Origin: Sciurus carolinensis
Lineage: Eukaryota > Chordata > Mammalia > Rodentia > Sciuridae
Direction of reading: 5' to 3'
DNA: 64,000 nucleotides
Assembly: GCF_902686445.1 (NCBI RefSeq)
Contig: NC_062227.1
Location: 20,597,678 to 20,661,677 of the forward strand
Shown: positions 1-12,030 of the stretch, piece after piece
Numbering within the stretch: position 1 is the stretch's first letter
How the letters are laid out: every line of letters begins with the position of its first letter
Translations under genes and position numbers: made by a program
The notes under the pieces: model-generated
What the model saw: the letters and a program-made list of their open reading frames with translations, nothing else
What the model was told of the DNA's origin: nothing
Databases searched by the model: none

Positions 1-279
1 AGGACAGATTTTAAAAATATATTTGAATAGTTGATTAAATCTCAGTACTATTCCTAGAAAGTGATACCCCAGGAACAGAATACCGAGATACAGATTTATG
101 TCTCACCCATTAAATCTTTATGTGATTGTCATAAACAGAAGTAGAGAGTAATTGTTGCTCAAGCAGTGGTTCACTGGCAAAGATAAAATCAACCAGTTGC
201 TTTGAAGAGTGATCTTTGCATATGGAGACCCATTTGGAGAATGAGCTTGAAATTAACTTGCTGTCCTGGCCCCCCTGAG
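1..279. other. No feature seen
   Basis: AT-rich DNA without a convincing open frame or a repeat that I recognise. It forms the left flank of the LTR that follows. Confidence 0.4.
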
Positions 280-913
280 TGTAGAATTAATAGTTCGGCA
301 GGAAGAAAAGGAATTCAGTATGAAAGCCACCACTGAGTTTGTTAGGGTCCGATATCCACTGGTCCCTGATATCGACTGATCCCAAGAGAGTCAAAGTGCA
401 CACACAGTAATGCAAGACACACAATGAGGTTTTATTGCAAGCTCGAGCCTGGACCACAACCAGCCTCTCAGACCATTGCAATGGTTCAATGGGGAGCAGC
501 CCCGAGGGGCGAGAAAGCCCTCTATTTAAGAGATTTCCAAGCATTCACACACGAAGACCTGTACGTTGTTGGTTAACATTTGAACAGCTAAACATTAGTC
601 CTCCTCAGGTTGGGTCCCCGCCAATCTATTTGATTCTCATTGGGTCCCGCCAGAACTGAATGATCCTAGAGGAATAAGGGATGAGGGAAGGGGTGAACTA
701 TGCAGGAGATGAGTTGGGGCTCCCCTGTCCTTGACAGATAAGGTTTCTAGGCAACTGCACATTCCTCAGACAAATATCTCTTAACAACCTCGATAAGCAC
801 AGGGGTCTAGCAGTCCTGTTTGTCCTCTATTGGCTCTTGAGGGTGCAGTCACAACTGCCTGCATCCTGGTGATTAAGACAGTTAGCTGCACAGATACCAC
901 TCTGTTCTCAACA
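280..913 (-). mobile_element. Solo-like ERV LTR (class I-like), minus strand
   Basis: The block starts with TG and ends with CA on the plus strand (tgtagaattaatag ... ctcaaca), as LTRs do. Read on the minus strand it has an LTR promoter layout: a CCAAT-like segment, a TATA-like box (cttaaatagaggg, about 518-531) and then an AATAAA polyadenylation signal (about 430-435), followed by a U5-like tail ending TGCCGAACTATTAATTC. That order (TATA, then AATAAA roughly 90 bases on, then about 150 bases of U5) is typical of gammaretrovirus-like LTRs. I see no internal gag/pol on either side, so it is probably a solo LTR. No clear target-site duplication is visible. Short open frames inside it are incidental. 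Confidence 0.65.
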
Positions 914-1386
914 AGTTCAGATTCATGAATTTGGTAAAGACCTTGAGAGTAATTTTTTAACCCATTCTTCTTTGTTTATATCCTTGAATCATTCCTGAAT
1001 AAAATAATATCCTGAGAGAAATTAAAGAAGAAAAAAATATTTCTTTATAACACAGGTGTGTGCTTTTGACCCTCAGTATCACCACAAACTTGTGTACCTG
1101 GGAGAAAATAATAGAGATGGGAACAACCAGGACTGACACATCTGATTTAAGATTTTTTCATGGAAACTAATGAAGCTAAAAAATATAACAGAAAATACAT
1201 ATGCATTTCTCTAGTTGAATGGGGTGAAGATTCTATACCATTTACTTCCGCACACTACCTCACAGCATGCTTCAGCATTCCTGGAGCTGTAGGAGTCAGT
1301 CTAAAAACCACTGACTGAGAAAATATATTGAGAAAAAAAGTAAAGATAAATAGGGAGAGATAGAACTTGTTCTCCACACTCAGTCT
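914..1386. other. No feature seen
   Basis: AT-rich sequence between two LTRs; no gene or repeat recognised. Confidence 0.3.
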
Positions 1387-1785
1387 CTGTGTTAGTCAGC
1401 TTTTCATTCCTAAACCAATATCAAGGTAGACTATAAAGAGCACAATTTTTTTGGTTCACAGTTTTAGAGATTCCATTGCATTGGGGCCTGTGACAAGGTA
1501 GCACATCATGGTGGGAGCAGGCAGTAGAACAAAACTACTCACCTCCTTGGCAGGGAAACAGAATTGATAGAAGGACAGACCAGAAACTCAGTGTCCTTTA
1601 GCCACACCCCAATGAGAAGAGGAGACCAGTATCCCACCCACAATGGACATCAGGGCACACCCCAATGAACTGAAGACCTCATGCTAGTCCCCAGTTTTTC
1701 AGGATGTGCCAACCTGGGGGACCAGGGTTTTAACACAGGGACCTTTGGATGACTTTTAAGATCCAAACTGTAGCAGTCATCAAAG
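1387..1785 (-). mobile_element. MaLR-type LTR relic, antisense
   Basis: The plus strand reads gtgttagtcagcttttcatt at the left, then gcacatcatggtgggagcag in the middle and atccaaactgtagca at the right. That is the reverse complement layout of ERVL-MaLR LTRs (MLT/MST type), which begin with a T-rich segment about a cause or date and end in a lysine-rich-looking purine tract. Family assignment is from memory of the consensus and is approximate. Confidence 0.6.
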
Positions 1786-3228
1786 TGGTCTTTTATCTGT
1801 ATATGGATTGTGTCTCACCCCTACTCAACTCCCTACATAATTTCTTGTATTTCCCTGTGCTTTTTGTCATACCTCTATCCTGGTAACTATCTTGTAACAC
1901 TGTATGTACTTAACATTTCTGCAGACAGCATGGAAGAAATCCGTGATTTTACTGTTACATGAAACCCTTGTATGGGTTAGTCATTTTCTCACTGTGTGAT
2001 TTCTTCCAACATCTGATGCCCTGTTCTCCAGATATACACCCGTGTACTTACAACCCACTGTCCACCATGCTTCAGGTCATTGTTGCACCGCTGGTTGCCT
2101 TCATGCACCACAAATTTGAATTGTTTGTGTATATATTTATATATTTGTGTATATATTTAATGGGAGTGTTGTGTGAACTCAGGCAATGCAAAATGCATCA
2201 GAGAATCCTCTGAAAACTTTACCCAGGAGTGAAAACAAAGATAAACAAAACAAAACAGAAACAGAAACCAAGGAAGAGTTAAAATACTGCATATAATTTT
2301 GAGGTAAATTTGGTCTCCTAATCTCTATTGTTACTCCCTTAAATGACCATGAACCAGGCTGAGAAGCACTGGATATCAGGTTGAGAAGAGCCTTAGAGAC
2401 ATGGACAGGAATGGTGGATACATGCACTGAGGCATTTAGGACTCTAGTAGATGGGGTGGGGCATTGTAGTGTGTGGACCAGGGGAATAAGCCAATCAAAC
2501 CATACATTAGGCAGAAGTTTGTCTGCATTAGCAATTCTTAGGATGTACTGAGAAGCCTAGAAGTACTGGGATGAATTGACAGATTACTGCAGGAGTCTGA
2601 TTGAAAGATTGAAGTAGGACACACAGTAGGAGTGCAAAGGAAGAGATGGATTTGACAAAGAAGGATTTACAAGAAAATGGTTAAAGAACAAAGAAGTAAA
2701 TGGATGCAATTACCAAAAATTATCTGAGGAAGACCCCAAAATTTAGAGACTGAAAAAATAGCAGAAAGCAGTTTGTAGCAATAACTGATTATAGAGAAAG
2801 ATGATTACAGAGCTCCAGAGCAAAACACATCTGCATTGTTCTGTGGTTTTGACCAGAAGAGAAACTCCAGTAAGACCTAGATCTAAGAGTTTGTGTGGGG
2901 CTCTGAATCTTTGAGATGGTGGAGGTGACCCACAGTTGGATTTCCCTACCCTTCTGTTGAGGACTAAGACTCGCCCAATCATTTACATTTGAACAGTCAT
3001 GAGTGCCTTGGTACAATAGGCCTCTTGGAGGAAGAGGCTGGGTAAGGCCTGATTGAGGGGGTTGCTGCAGACCAAGTTCCTGCCCCTTGCTTTCATAACC
3101 CAGGAAATCAGCACCTGGCTAACCTCCTCTCCTACTTCCTCTCTGAATACCCCCATGCTTTAAAACCACATGGTCTCAGGCTGAGTCTTCTTTGACATTA
3201 TTCTCAGGGCATTAGTTTTTGATTTGCT
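1786..3228. other. Unassigned intergenic DNA
   Basis: No gene recognised. Short open frames occur on both strands but none resembles a known protein. A small AT-rich near-repeat (tttgtgtatatatttatata, twice) lies at about 2125-2160. The minus-strand frames at 2743-3016 overlap one another and look incidental. Confidence 0.3.
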
Positions 3229-3560
3229 GTGCTTGTCCCATGGCTTAGTCAGCTCAGGATGCTATACCATGAGTGGCTTAAGCAACAGACACTTCTTTCT
3301 CATCCTACTGGAGGTTGTAAGTGCAAGATTAAAGGGCTAGCATGGCTGGGTTCTGGTGAGGACTCTCATTCTGAATTTAAGATGGCAGTGTTTTCCTTGT
3401 ATCTTCACATAGTGAAGAGAGGGGGGAAGAAATTTCCCTTGTTCGTGAGGGCTCATCACATTCTTAAGATCTCCACTTTCATGACTGAGGCTGACCAACT
3501 TAACACCATCACATTAGGGATTAAGTGTTCAGTATTTCAAGACATTTAATCTACAGCACC
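3229..3560 (-). mobile_element. MLT1-like MaLR LTR, antisense
   Basis: The plus strand begins like the reverse complement of an MLT1 LTR 3' end (ggcttagtcagctcaggatg ... cataccatgagtggcttaag) and continues with the usual antisense text about a 'first-line' damaged segment (ctcatcacattcttaagatc ... caccatcacattagggatta). The 106-codon plus-strand frame across it is not a gene. Confidence 0.65.
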
Positions 3561-6302
3561 CCAACTACAGCTATAACCTTTTAAGTGAAATTGTTTCAAG
3601 ATTACAAAAATCATCTCTACAGGTATGTTCAGGATCCTGTGTGTCCAGGAGTTTTTCTCTGTTTTGCATTAATGACCCCCAATTTGTTAAGTGTTGATTT
3701 TTTAAATTGGTACATAGAAATTGCACAGAAGAATGGGTTTCCTTGTAGTATATTTGTATATGTACATTGCATAATTTTATAAGTTTAAATTTTCAGTACC
3801 TCCTTTTCCTCCCTTCCCCTCATTCCCTTCCTCTAACTTACAACTCTCCATTCTATTTTCATAAGACCCCTTTTTTTCTTGGTAAGTTCCACATTTGAGA
3901 CAAAACAGATCCTTGGCATTCTGAGTCTACCTTATTTTGTCTAACACAGTGTTCTCTGGTTCCATCCATTTTCGTGCACATGACATAGTTTCATGATTCT
4001 GTATGGCTGAGTAAAACTCCCTCATGTCTATATATCACATTTTCTAATCCATTAATCTATGGACTGACATCTAGACTGGTCCATGACTTGCTAATTCATA
4101 CAATAATTCACAATTCACAATAATGAATTGTGCTGCTAAGCATAGTCAGGAATGTGTCACTGTTGTATGCTAACCTTACTTCTTTGAATAAATACTGAGG
4201 AGTCAGTGGTATAGCTGAATCAAATTGTGATTCATATTCTTCTGTTTCTAGTCTTGTGAGGGATTTCCATAATGATTTCCCTAGTGGTTATACTAATTTA
4301 CATTCCTATAAACAGTGTATAAGGGTTCTTTCCTCCCTGCATTCTGCCAGCATTTATTGTTATTTGTTATGACTGTCTTTCTAATTGGAGTGAAATGAAA
4401 TCTCAGTGTAGTTTTGATTTACATTTCCCTTAGTACTCCAGTTGTCAAACATTTCTTAAATAGAATTTTTGACCACTTGTACTTCTTCTTTTGAGAAATG
4501 TCTGTTTGACTTTTTCCCCATTTGTTGAATGGGTTTTTTGATATGGAGTTTTTGAGTTCTTTATGTATTCTAGATATAAATCCTTTGCCAGAAAAATAGC
4601 TGGCAAATATTTTCTCCCATTCTGTAGATTCTGTCCTAGTGCTATGAATTATTTCCTTTGCTGTTAAGAATCTTGTTAGTTTGATGCCATTTAACTTATT
4701 GCTATTGCTTATTTTGAAATATAGAAGTCCTATTAAGGAAGTTGTTGCCTACACTATATGTTAGAGCCTTTCCCTTTTTCTCTTCTATCAGTTGCAAAGT
4801 TTCTGATCTTATTCCTAGGTCTTTGATCCAATTGAGTTGACTTTTGGGCAAAGTGAATCAATTTTCAATCTTTTATGGATATTCAATATTCCCAGCATCC
4901 CTTGTTAAAGAACAGCTTCTTTACAGTTCCAATGTAACTTTGTTGATACCTTTGTCAACCAGATAGCTGTAGCTGTGCATTTGTTTCTGTGTCTTCCGTT
5001 CTGTTCCATTGGTCTACATGTCCATATTTACACCAGTACAAACCTGATTTCATTACTGTGACTGTATTTATAATTGAAAGTCAGGCATTGTGATATCTCC
5101 AGCTTTTACCTTTTTTCTCAGATTTGCTTTGACAATCCTGGGTCTTCTGTTCTTCTGTATAAATCTTAGGATTTTTTTCTGGGTTTGAAAAGAATATCAT
5201 TGGTATTTTGATGGCAGTTGCATTGGATCTGCAGATTGATTTTGATAATATGACCATTTTAATAATATTAATGTCCCTAACAGTGAACATGGGAAATCTC
5301 TTCATCTGTTGGTGTCTTCTTCAATTTGATTTATTTTTTGTGTTTTGTAAATTTTCCTTATGGAAGTCTTTCAACTTTTTGGTTAAATATTGTTGCTAAT
5401 TCTTTTGTGTTCTTGAAAGCTATTGTTATTAAAAACTTTTTCCTAGTTTATTTTTCAGCAGAACTACTCTCTAGTTATAGGAAAGTGATTGATTTCTATA
5501 TGTTGATTTTGCATCCTGCTACTGTGCTGATTTTTTTTTATTGTCTTTAGAGGTTTACTGGTGGAGATTTTTGGATCTTCTAAGTTTAGAATAATATCAT
5601 CTGCTGCCAGAGGCAATTTGACTTCTTTCATTTCTATTTGAATCATTTTATTTCCCTTTCTTGACTAATTGCTGTGACTAAAGTTTCAAGGACTATATTG
5701 AATAAGAGTGGTGAGAGTAGGCAGACTTGCCTAGTTCCTGATTTTAGAGGAAATCCTTTCAGGTATTCACTGTTCCTTTCAATGTTGGTATTGGGTTTTT
5801 CATATAAGGTCTTTATTATGTTAAGGCAAGTTCCTTCTGTGCCTGGCTCCTTCAATATTTTCATCATGAATGCATATTGAGTTTGTCAAAGGATGTTATT
5901 TTTGCATATGTTGAGATTCATCCTTGAGTCTTTTTATGTGGTGGATTATGTTTATTGATTTGCATATGTTGAAACATCCTTGCATCCTTGAATTGAAACC
6001 ATCTTGATCACAATGTACAATTTTCTTAATGTGTTGATGAATTTCATTTGACTTGCTGATATTTTAAAGATTTTTGCTTCCGAGTTCATCAAAGTTTGTA
6101 ATTTACTTGCCTTGAAGTGTTCTCATTTGGATTTTGTATCAGGTTTATTATACTGGCTTCATAAAATGAGTTTGGAAGTGTTTTTTCCCTTTCTGTTTCA
6201 TGTAATAATTTTAGGAATGTTGGCATTTGTTCTTTAAAGAACAGGTAGGATTCAACTGAGAATCTATCTGGTCCCAGGCTTTTCATTGTTGAAGTCTTCC
6301 TC

Positions 6303-6388
6303 TCCCCCCCCCCCAGTGCTAGGGATTGAACCCAGAGCCTTGTGCTTGCAAGGCAAGCACTCTACCAACTGAGCTATATCTCCAGCCC
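6303..6388 (-). repeat. ID SINE, antisense
   Basis: The reverse complement starts GGGCTGGAGATATAGCTCAG, a tRNA-Ala-like A box, and continues to a B box (GGGTTCAATCC-like) and a C-rich tail on this strand. It sits inside the reverse-transcriptase part of the old L1, so it is younger than that L1. No clear target-site duplication is visible. Confidence 0.85.
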
Positions 6389-7056
6389 TAGAAGTTTTTT
6401 TATTACTGTGCCAAACTCACTGCTTGTTATTTTCCTGATTAGATTTTTTTGTATCCTCTTGGTTCAATTTTGGCATGTTGTTGGTGTCAAAAAAATGTCT
6501 ATCTTTTCTGGATTTTTAAATTTATTTTCCATTTATGGGAATATATGCATTCAAATTAATCTCTATTGATACTCTGAATTTCTCAAGGGTATTCCTTAAT
6601 ATCTCCATATTTGTCCTTCATTTTATTCATTCGAGTCTTCTTTCTCTTTCATTATATTGACTAAGAAATTATTGATCTTATATATCAATTCTTCTATATT
6701 TTTCCTCCTATTGTTTTCTTATTCTCTATTTTTTAATTGTTTATTTCTTTGATTCTCACTCTTAAAGTTAAGAATGGTTTGTCCTTATTTATAGAAGCCT
6801 TCAAAATACATGAGTACCTAATTAATCTGGAGTCTTCTTAATTTTTTAATGTGAGCAGTCATAGGTATAAACTTTCCATTTACAAATGCCTTCACTGTGT
6901 CCTAGAAATTTTGGTATGTTGTATTACTATTCTTATTTGATGCTTAGAAATTTCTTCTCAGTTTCTTCTCAGACTCCTATGATGGTCCACTCATCATTAA
7001 AGGTATGTTGTTCAATCTGCATGTCTTTGTATAATTTCTGTGGTTTTCTTCTTCCT

Positions 7057-8486
7057 TTTTTTAAATTTATTTTTATTGTAAACAAATGGGATACATCTTG
7101 TTTCTCTGTTTGTACATGAAGTAGAGGCATACCATTTGTGTAACCATACATTTACCTAGGGCAATAGTTTTTGATTCATTCTGTTATTTTTTCCTTCCCC
7201 TCCAACCCTCCCACCCCTCTTTTCCCCCTATACACTCCCTCCTTCCTCCATTATTGCCCCCCTCCCACCCCCCATTATGTGTCATCATCCACTTATCAGT
7301 GAGATCATTCATCCTTTGGTTTTTTGAGATCGGCTTATCTCACTTAGCATGATATTCTCCAACTGCATTCATTTGCCTGCAAATGACATAATTTTACTAT
7401 TCTTTATGACTGAGAAATATTCCATTGTATATGTATACCGCAGTTTCTTTATACATTCATCACTTGAAGGACATCTAGGTTGGTTCCACAATCTGGCTAT
7501 TGTGAATTGAGCAGCTCTGAACAGTGATGTGGCTGTATCTCTGTAGTATGCTGATTTTAAGTCCTTTGGGTATAGGCCAAGGAGTGGGATAGCTGGGTCA
7601 AATGGTGGTTCCATTCCAAGTTTTCTGAGGAATCTCCACACTACTTTCCAGAGTGGCTGCACTAATTTGAAGCCCCACCAGCAGGGTATGAATGTACCTT
7701 TTTCCCCACATCCTTGCCAACACCTATTGTTGTTTGTATTCTTGATAATCACCACTCTAATTGGGGTAAGATGGAATCTTAGGGTAGTTTTTATTTGCAT
7801 TTCTCTTATTACTAGAGATAGTGAATATTTTTTCATATATCTGTTGATTGCTTGTAGATCTTCTGTGAAGTGTCTGTTCATATGCATAGCCCATTTGTTG
7901 ATTGGGTTATTTGGTGTAGAGTTTTTTGAGTTCTTTATATATTCTGGAAATTAGTGCTCTATCTGAAATATGAGTGGCAAAGATTTTCTCCCACTCTGTA
8001 GGTTCTCACTTCACATTGCTGATAGTTTTCTTTGCTGAGAGAAAACTTTTTAGTTTGAATCTATCCCAGTTATTGATTCTTGCTTTTATTTCTTGTGCAA
8101 TGGGAGTCCTGTTAAGGAAGTCTGATCCTAAGCCGACAAGTTAAAGATTTGGACCAACTTTTTCTTCTATAAGATGCAGGGTCTCTGGTCTGATTCCAAG
8201 GTCCTTGATCCATTTTGAGTTGATTTTTGTGCAGGATGAGAGATAGGGGTTTATTTTCATTCTGTTGCAGGTGGATTTCCAGTTTTCCCAGCACCGTTTG
8301 TTGAAGAGGATATCTTTTCTCCATTGCATATTTTTGGCACCTTTGTCTATTATGAGAAAATTGTATTTATTTGGGTTTGTGTCCATGTCTTCTATTCTGT
8401 ACCATTGCTCTACCTGTCTATTCTGGTGCCAATACCATGCTGTTTTTGTTACTATTGCTTTGTAGTATAGTTGAAGTTCTGGTATT
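7057..8486 (-). mobile_element. Younger 5'-truncated L1, nested in the old L1
   Basis: It starts on the plus strand with a T-rich tail (tttttttaaatttatttttattg), then the pyrimidine-rich 3' UTR tract (about 7195-7275), then ORF2 C-terminus in antisense. The frame at 7369-7887 (172 codons, minus) encodes the ORF2 tail with [20 protein letters not shown] and MEYFSVIKNSKIMSFAGK. The frames at 8112-8386 give earlier ORF2 pieces ([17 protein letters not shown]). It stops at about 8486, where the host L1 endonuclease region resumes. It closely matches the L1 copies at 48.9-50.3 kb and 60.05-60.55 kb. Confidence 0.8.
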
Positions 8487-9287
8487 CATTCCATTATCAT
8501 TGGAAAAATAATTTTAGGAAACTTGCTTGTTTCCTAAAATATCTACTTTTGAGAAAGTTGAAAGGAAAGTGTACTCAGCTGTTGTTGCATGAAATATTCT
8601 GTAATATCTCTTAATCTATGTGATGTATCATTTGATTTAGCTCTGTAGTATCTTTGTTGATTTTGTTTCTGGATGACCTAGGTATTAGTGTGAGAGAGGT
8701 ATATTGTAATCACCTGATATTATTATATTGTGGCCTAAGTGAAGCATTATGTCATTTAGTGTTTTATGTCATTAGATGCACCAGAGTTTGGGGCATAAAT
8801 ATTTATTATCTTTATGTTTTCTTGTTGAATTTTTCCATTTATCAGGATGTGGTAACATTTTTCTTCTCTAATTTTGCTTGAAATCTGCTTTGTAAGGTAT
8901 GAATAGATATTCCTGCTGGCTTTCAGGTTTCATTTACATGAAATGTCATTTTTCATTCTTTTGCTTGTGAATATCTTTGACCATAGATACGTTTCTTGCT
9001 GGTAAAAAAAAATTGGATCTTGATTTCTTCATCAAGTCTTATGATCTAAGTCTATTTGGAGAAATGAGACCTTTTATATTCAGTGTTATTATAGACAGAA
9101 ATGTGTTTCTTCTTGTCATTTTGATTTACGTTTAATGTTTGCTTCTATCCTAACTGTTACATGTTCATTCTCACTTGTAATATAATTTTTCTCATCTAAT
9201 ATCTGTTGGCTGTTTTTAATCTTATTCTATGTGTGGAATTATTTTAAGTTTCTTCTGCAATGCTGGCATAGTAATAATGAATCCCTG

Positions 9288-9485
9288 TCATTTATGCTCA
9301 TCTTCATAGGTTTTTATTTCTTCTTCAATTCTAATAGTACAATTCTGATGGTTTATTGGATACAATGGTCTTGGTTGGCTGTTATTTTCTTTCAAGATTT
9401 GGGATACATTGTTCCAAGCCCTCCCAAACCTTTGGGTTTCTGTTGAGAAATGGGATGTTAATCTGATTGGTTTTTCTGTAAGCAT
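9288..9485 (-). pseudogene. L1 ORF1p C-terminal domain remnant
   Basis: The 65-codon minus-strand frame reads TEKPIRLTSHFSTETQ followed by WNNVSQILKENNSQPRPLYP, which fits the conserved C-terminal domain of L1 ORF1 protein, an RNA-binding chaperone. It lies just 5' of the ORF2 endonuclease remnant on the same strand, in the expected order. It starts inside the domain, and the rest of ORF1 to the right is broken. Confidence 0.7.
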
Positions 9486-12030
9486 GAACTGGCTTTTAAA
9501 ATTCTAGAAGGTTTTAAAATCCCTTCTTTGAACTGAAATTTTGTCAGTGTAATTATACTGGGGTGTGAAGAAGTTCTTTTCTAGTCTGAGGTTCTAAATG
9601 CTTGCAGTGTCAGGAAGTTCACCTCCTTCTCAAGGCTTGAGGCATTTTTCTGTTATCATATCACTGCCATAATCCTGTATCTCTGATCCTTCTTTGATGT
9701 GTGTGAGCATCAATTTTGCCTCAGAGTTCTTGTAAATTATGAGTATAGTTTTTTATTTTTTCTTTAATATTGTCTGTTTGTTCAAGAATATCCAACTGAT
9801 GTTCAAGCTCAGAAATTCTGTCTTCTACTTAATTGGAAAGTTCAGTTTTTGATTTGAATCATTTTATTGATTTTGTCATTTCCAAGATTTCTGTTTAGCT
9901 CTTTTTCAGTGTCTCTATATCTCCATTGAATTTGTTATTTATATCCTGTACTAATTTCCTTAATTCATATTTATTTTTTAGAATCATCTTAGAATCCATT
10001 AATTTTTCCAAAATCTTTGTTCTGAATTTTTTTACTCAGTATTTCATCCTTTTTGATATTTTTAGAGTCTGTTGTGGGTGATTACAGACCTCAAGAGTTT
10101 TCTTATTACACGGTTTTTTGATATCACTTATATTCTTATATTGAGATTGGCATATCTATTGAGATGAGTTTCTCTTCCACATTTATATAAGTGTATTCTT
10201 AGGGTACAGCCTTCTTTGCCCAAGCATTCTGGGATATCAGGTTGTTGTGAAATGTTGACTACATTTCCTAGTGGGTTTTGTAGTATATTTACTGTGCTGA
10301 CTTTCTGGTGCTTATTAGTAACCAAAGCAAACATTCAAAGTCAGAACTTGAGGATTCCACTTTCTTTGTAGATTTCATAGGATCTTTCTAGTAGATCAGA
10401 CAATTGTGTTGCATGTGACTGTCCATGATTGCTCTTCTAGATTTGGACACTCTGTATATTCCAAGAGTGCATGGGAGTAACCTATGTTGAGGTTTTTGTG
10501 TTATTTCTCTCTGCTCTTGCTGTAGGAGCTGATGTCCAGGGGTGAGTTGAACCTTTTTCCCAGTTGCTCCTACTTATGCCATGGTTGTCAGTTTGGGGTT
10601 CCCCTCCCCATTCTTTGTGTTAACGTATTGCTGAAGTTTGAATATAGTTAAGTTATGTGTGGAACAATGTTCGCAGTCTCTTAGCTGGATTGGTGTGTAA
10701 CTGAGTCACAGAGCATATTCTCCACCAATTTGAAGTGTTACATTTGATACCCAACAACTACAGAAAAGGGGGAATAAACAACAGCAACAATAAGAGTGAA
10801 CAATCTGCAACATTCAAGTAAATACCAGGTGTCAATTATGATATGTACAATACTAATAAGCAAAACACCAGAAATGATGGTGTCAGAAATTGAAACAGCA
10901 ACAACAAACAACAGTGAACTACGTTTAACATTAAACACTAAGTGTCAGCTCCAACATCCACAGTAGTAATAACTGCAAAATCATTAATTGTGGGAGCAAG
11001 ATTATATAAACTAAATATTTTTGAAAGATGGTGAAATAAATACAATTCTTTAAGAAGCAATAAAATGGGAAAGGAAGGCAAAAGAAATGTTAAAATATTC
11101 CAAAGGTGAAACAGATAAAGAGGAGAGTTTCAAAATGAAGACCATAATAAAGGGAGGAACAAACATTTTGAAAATAAAACAAAATAGATTGACAGAGAAC
11201 AAGAGTATTTATTATAGGGTGAAGCTGAGAAAATTAAGCAGACAGTAAAAGGAAAACCCACTAACTCTCAAAAATTCAAACATAGTAAGTGGATAATAAA
11301 ATGAGAAAAATGAAAAGACACAAATATCTTTAAATATGTGTAACATGAACCTGTCAACATATACAACAAAAACAAAAGCAAAAAATTCTTAATGAAAAAT
11401 GAAGGTGTTTGTACTGAGGTGGTCAAAGCTGTGGACAAGGACAGATATTTACTGCCTATTCCAGAGTATCCTTCATTCCATTTTTTTCCTTTTCTGTGTA
11501 TCCAGCAAGGGCTGGAGGTGCTTAATCTTACTTTCATATTGCCCAACAGGATGCTGGCTGGAATGGCCTAGGTTCAAAGCTGGTTTAAATTATCTCTCAC
11601 CTTCTCTACTCACCTGTATAGGGTAGTATGGAATGGCAAGTACTATTGTTTGTTGGAGTTTGGTTTGGACAGACTAGACTGATGCATCCCCAGGTTGGGA
11701 CTGTCATGGAGTTCTAAACAGGAAGCTCTGGTGGCTGAGGTCTAACTCTGTGTGTAACTTTTTGGGTGGAGTCCACCACATAGAAATTAGGTCAATACAC
11801 CCCTAGGGGTCTGGTGGATGCTCATCTGTGCTAGGCATCTGGACCTCAGGTATCTTCTGAGAATTCTACTTGTAGGGCAGGGTAACCAACTCTCCTGGGT
11901 GGAGGAAGCACAACAGTTCTTATATACTCCACAACCAGCTATGTATGGCCTTCCAAGTTTCACTCCTTGAATGCTCTCATGATCCCCTGTTCCACTTCCA
12001 AAATCCTCCTCAGCTGATTGTACAAGCCAC

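Larger units (their letters stand above)
3750..12030 (-). mobile_element. Old near-full-length L1, minus strand, nested insertions
   Basis: Reading right to left this is an L1 retrotransposon. The 3' UTR and ORF2 end lie at about 3750-4300. Reverse-transcriptase pieces are readable at 5643-5867 (SPLLFNIVLE; LKSGTRQVC) and 6089-6286 (KSLGPDRFSVESY; LPNSFYEASI). The endonuclease part is at about 8490-9230, and the ORF1 C-terminal domain at 9288-9485 (EKPIRLTSHFSTETQ). A coiled-coil-like stretch follows at 9780-10000, and 10.1-12.0 kb reads like an L1 5' UTR, although this last part is the least certain. Stops and frameshifts are many, so it is dead. It is split by an ID SINE (6303-6388) and by a younger L1 (about 7057-8486). 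Confidence 0.7.

Noticed and set aside
3229..3549. 106-codon plus-strand frame as a gene
   Set aside because: It lies wholly inside an antisense MLT1-like LTR.
7667..7954. 95-codon plus-strand hydrophobic frame as a membrane protein
   Set aside because: It is the antisense of L1 ORF2; similar shadow frames occur over the other L1 copies.
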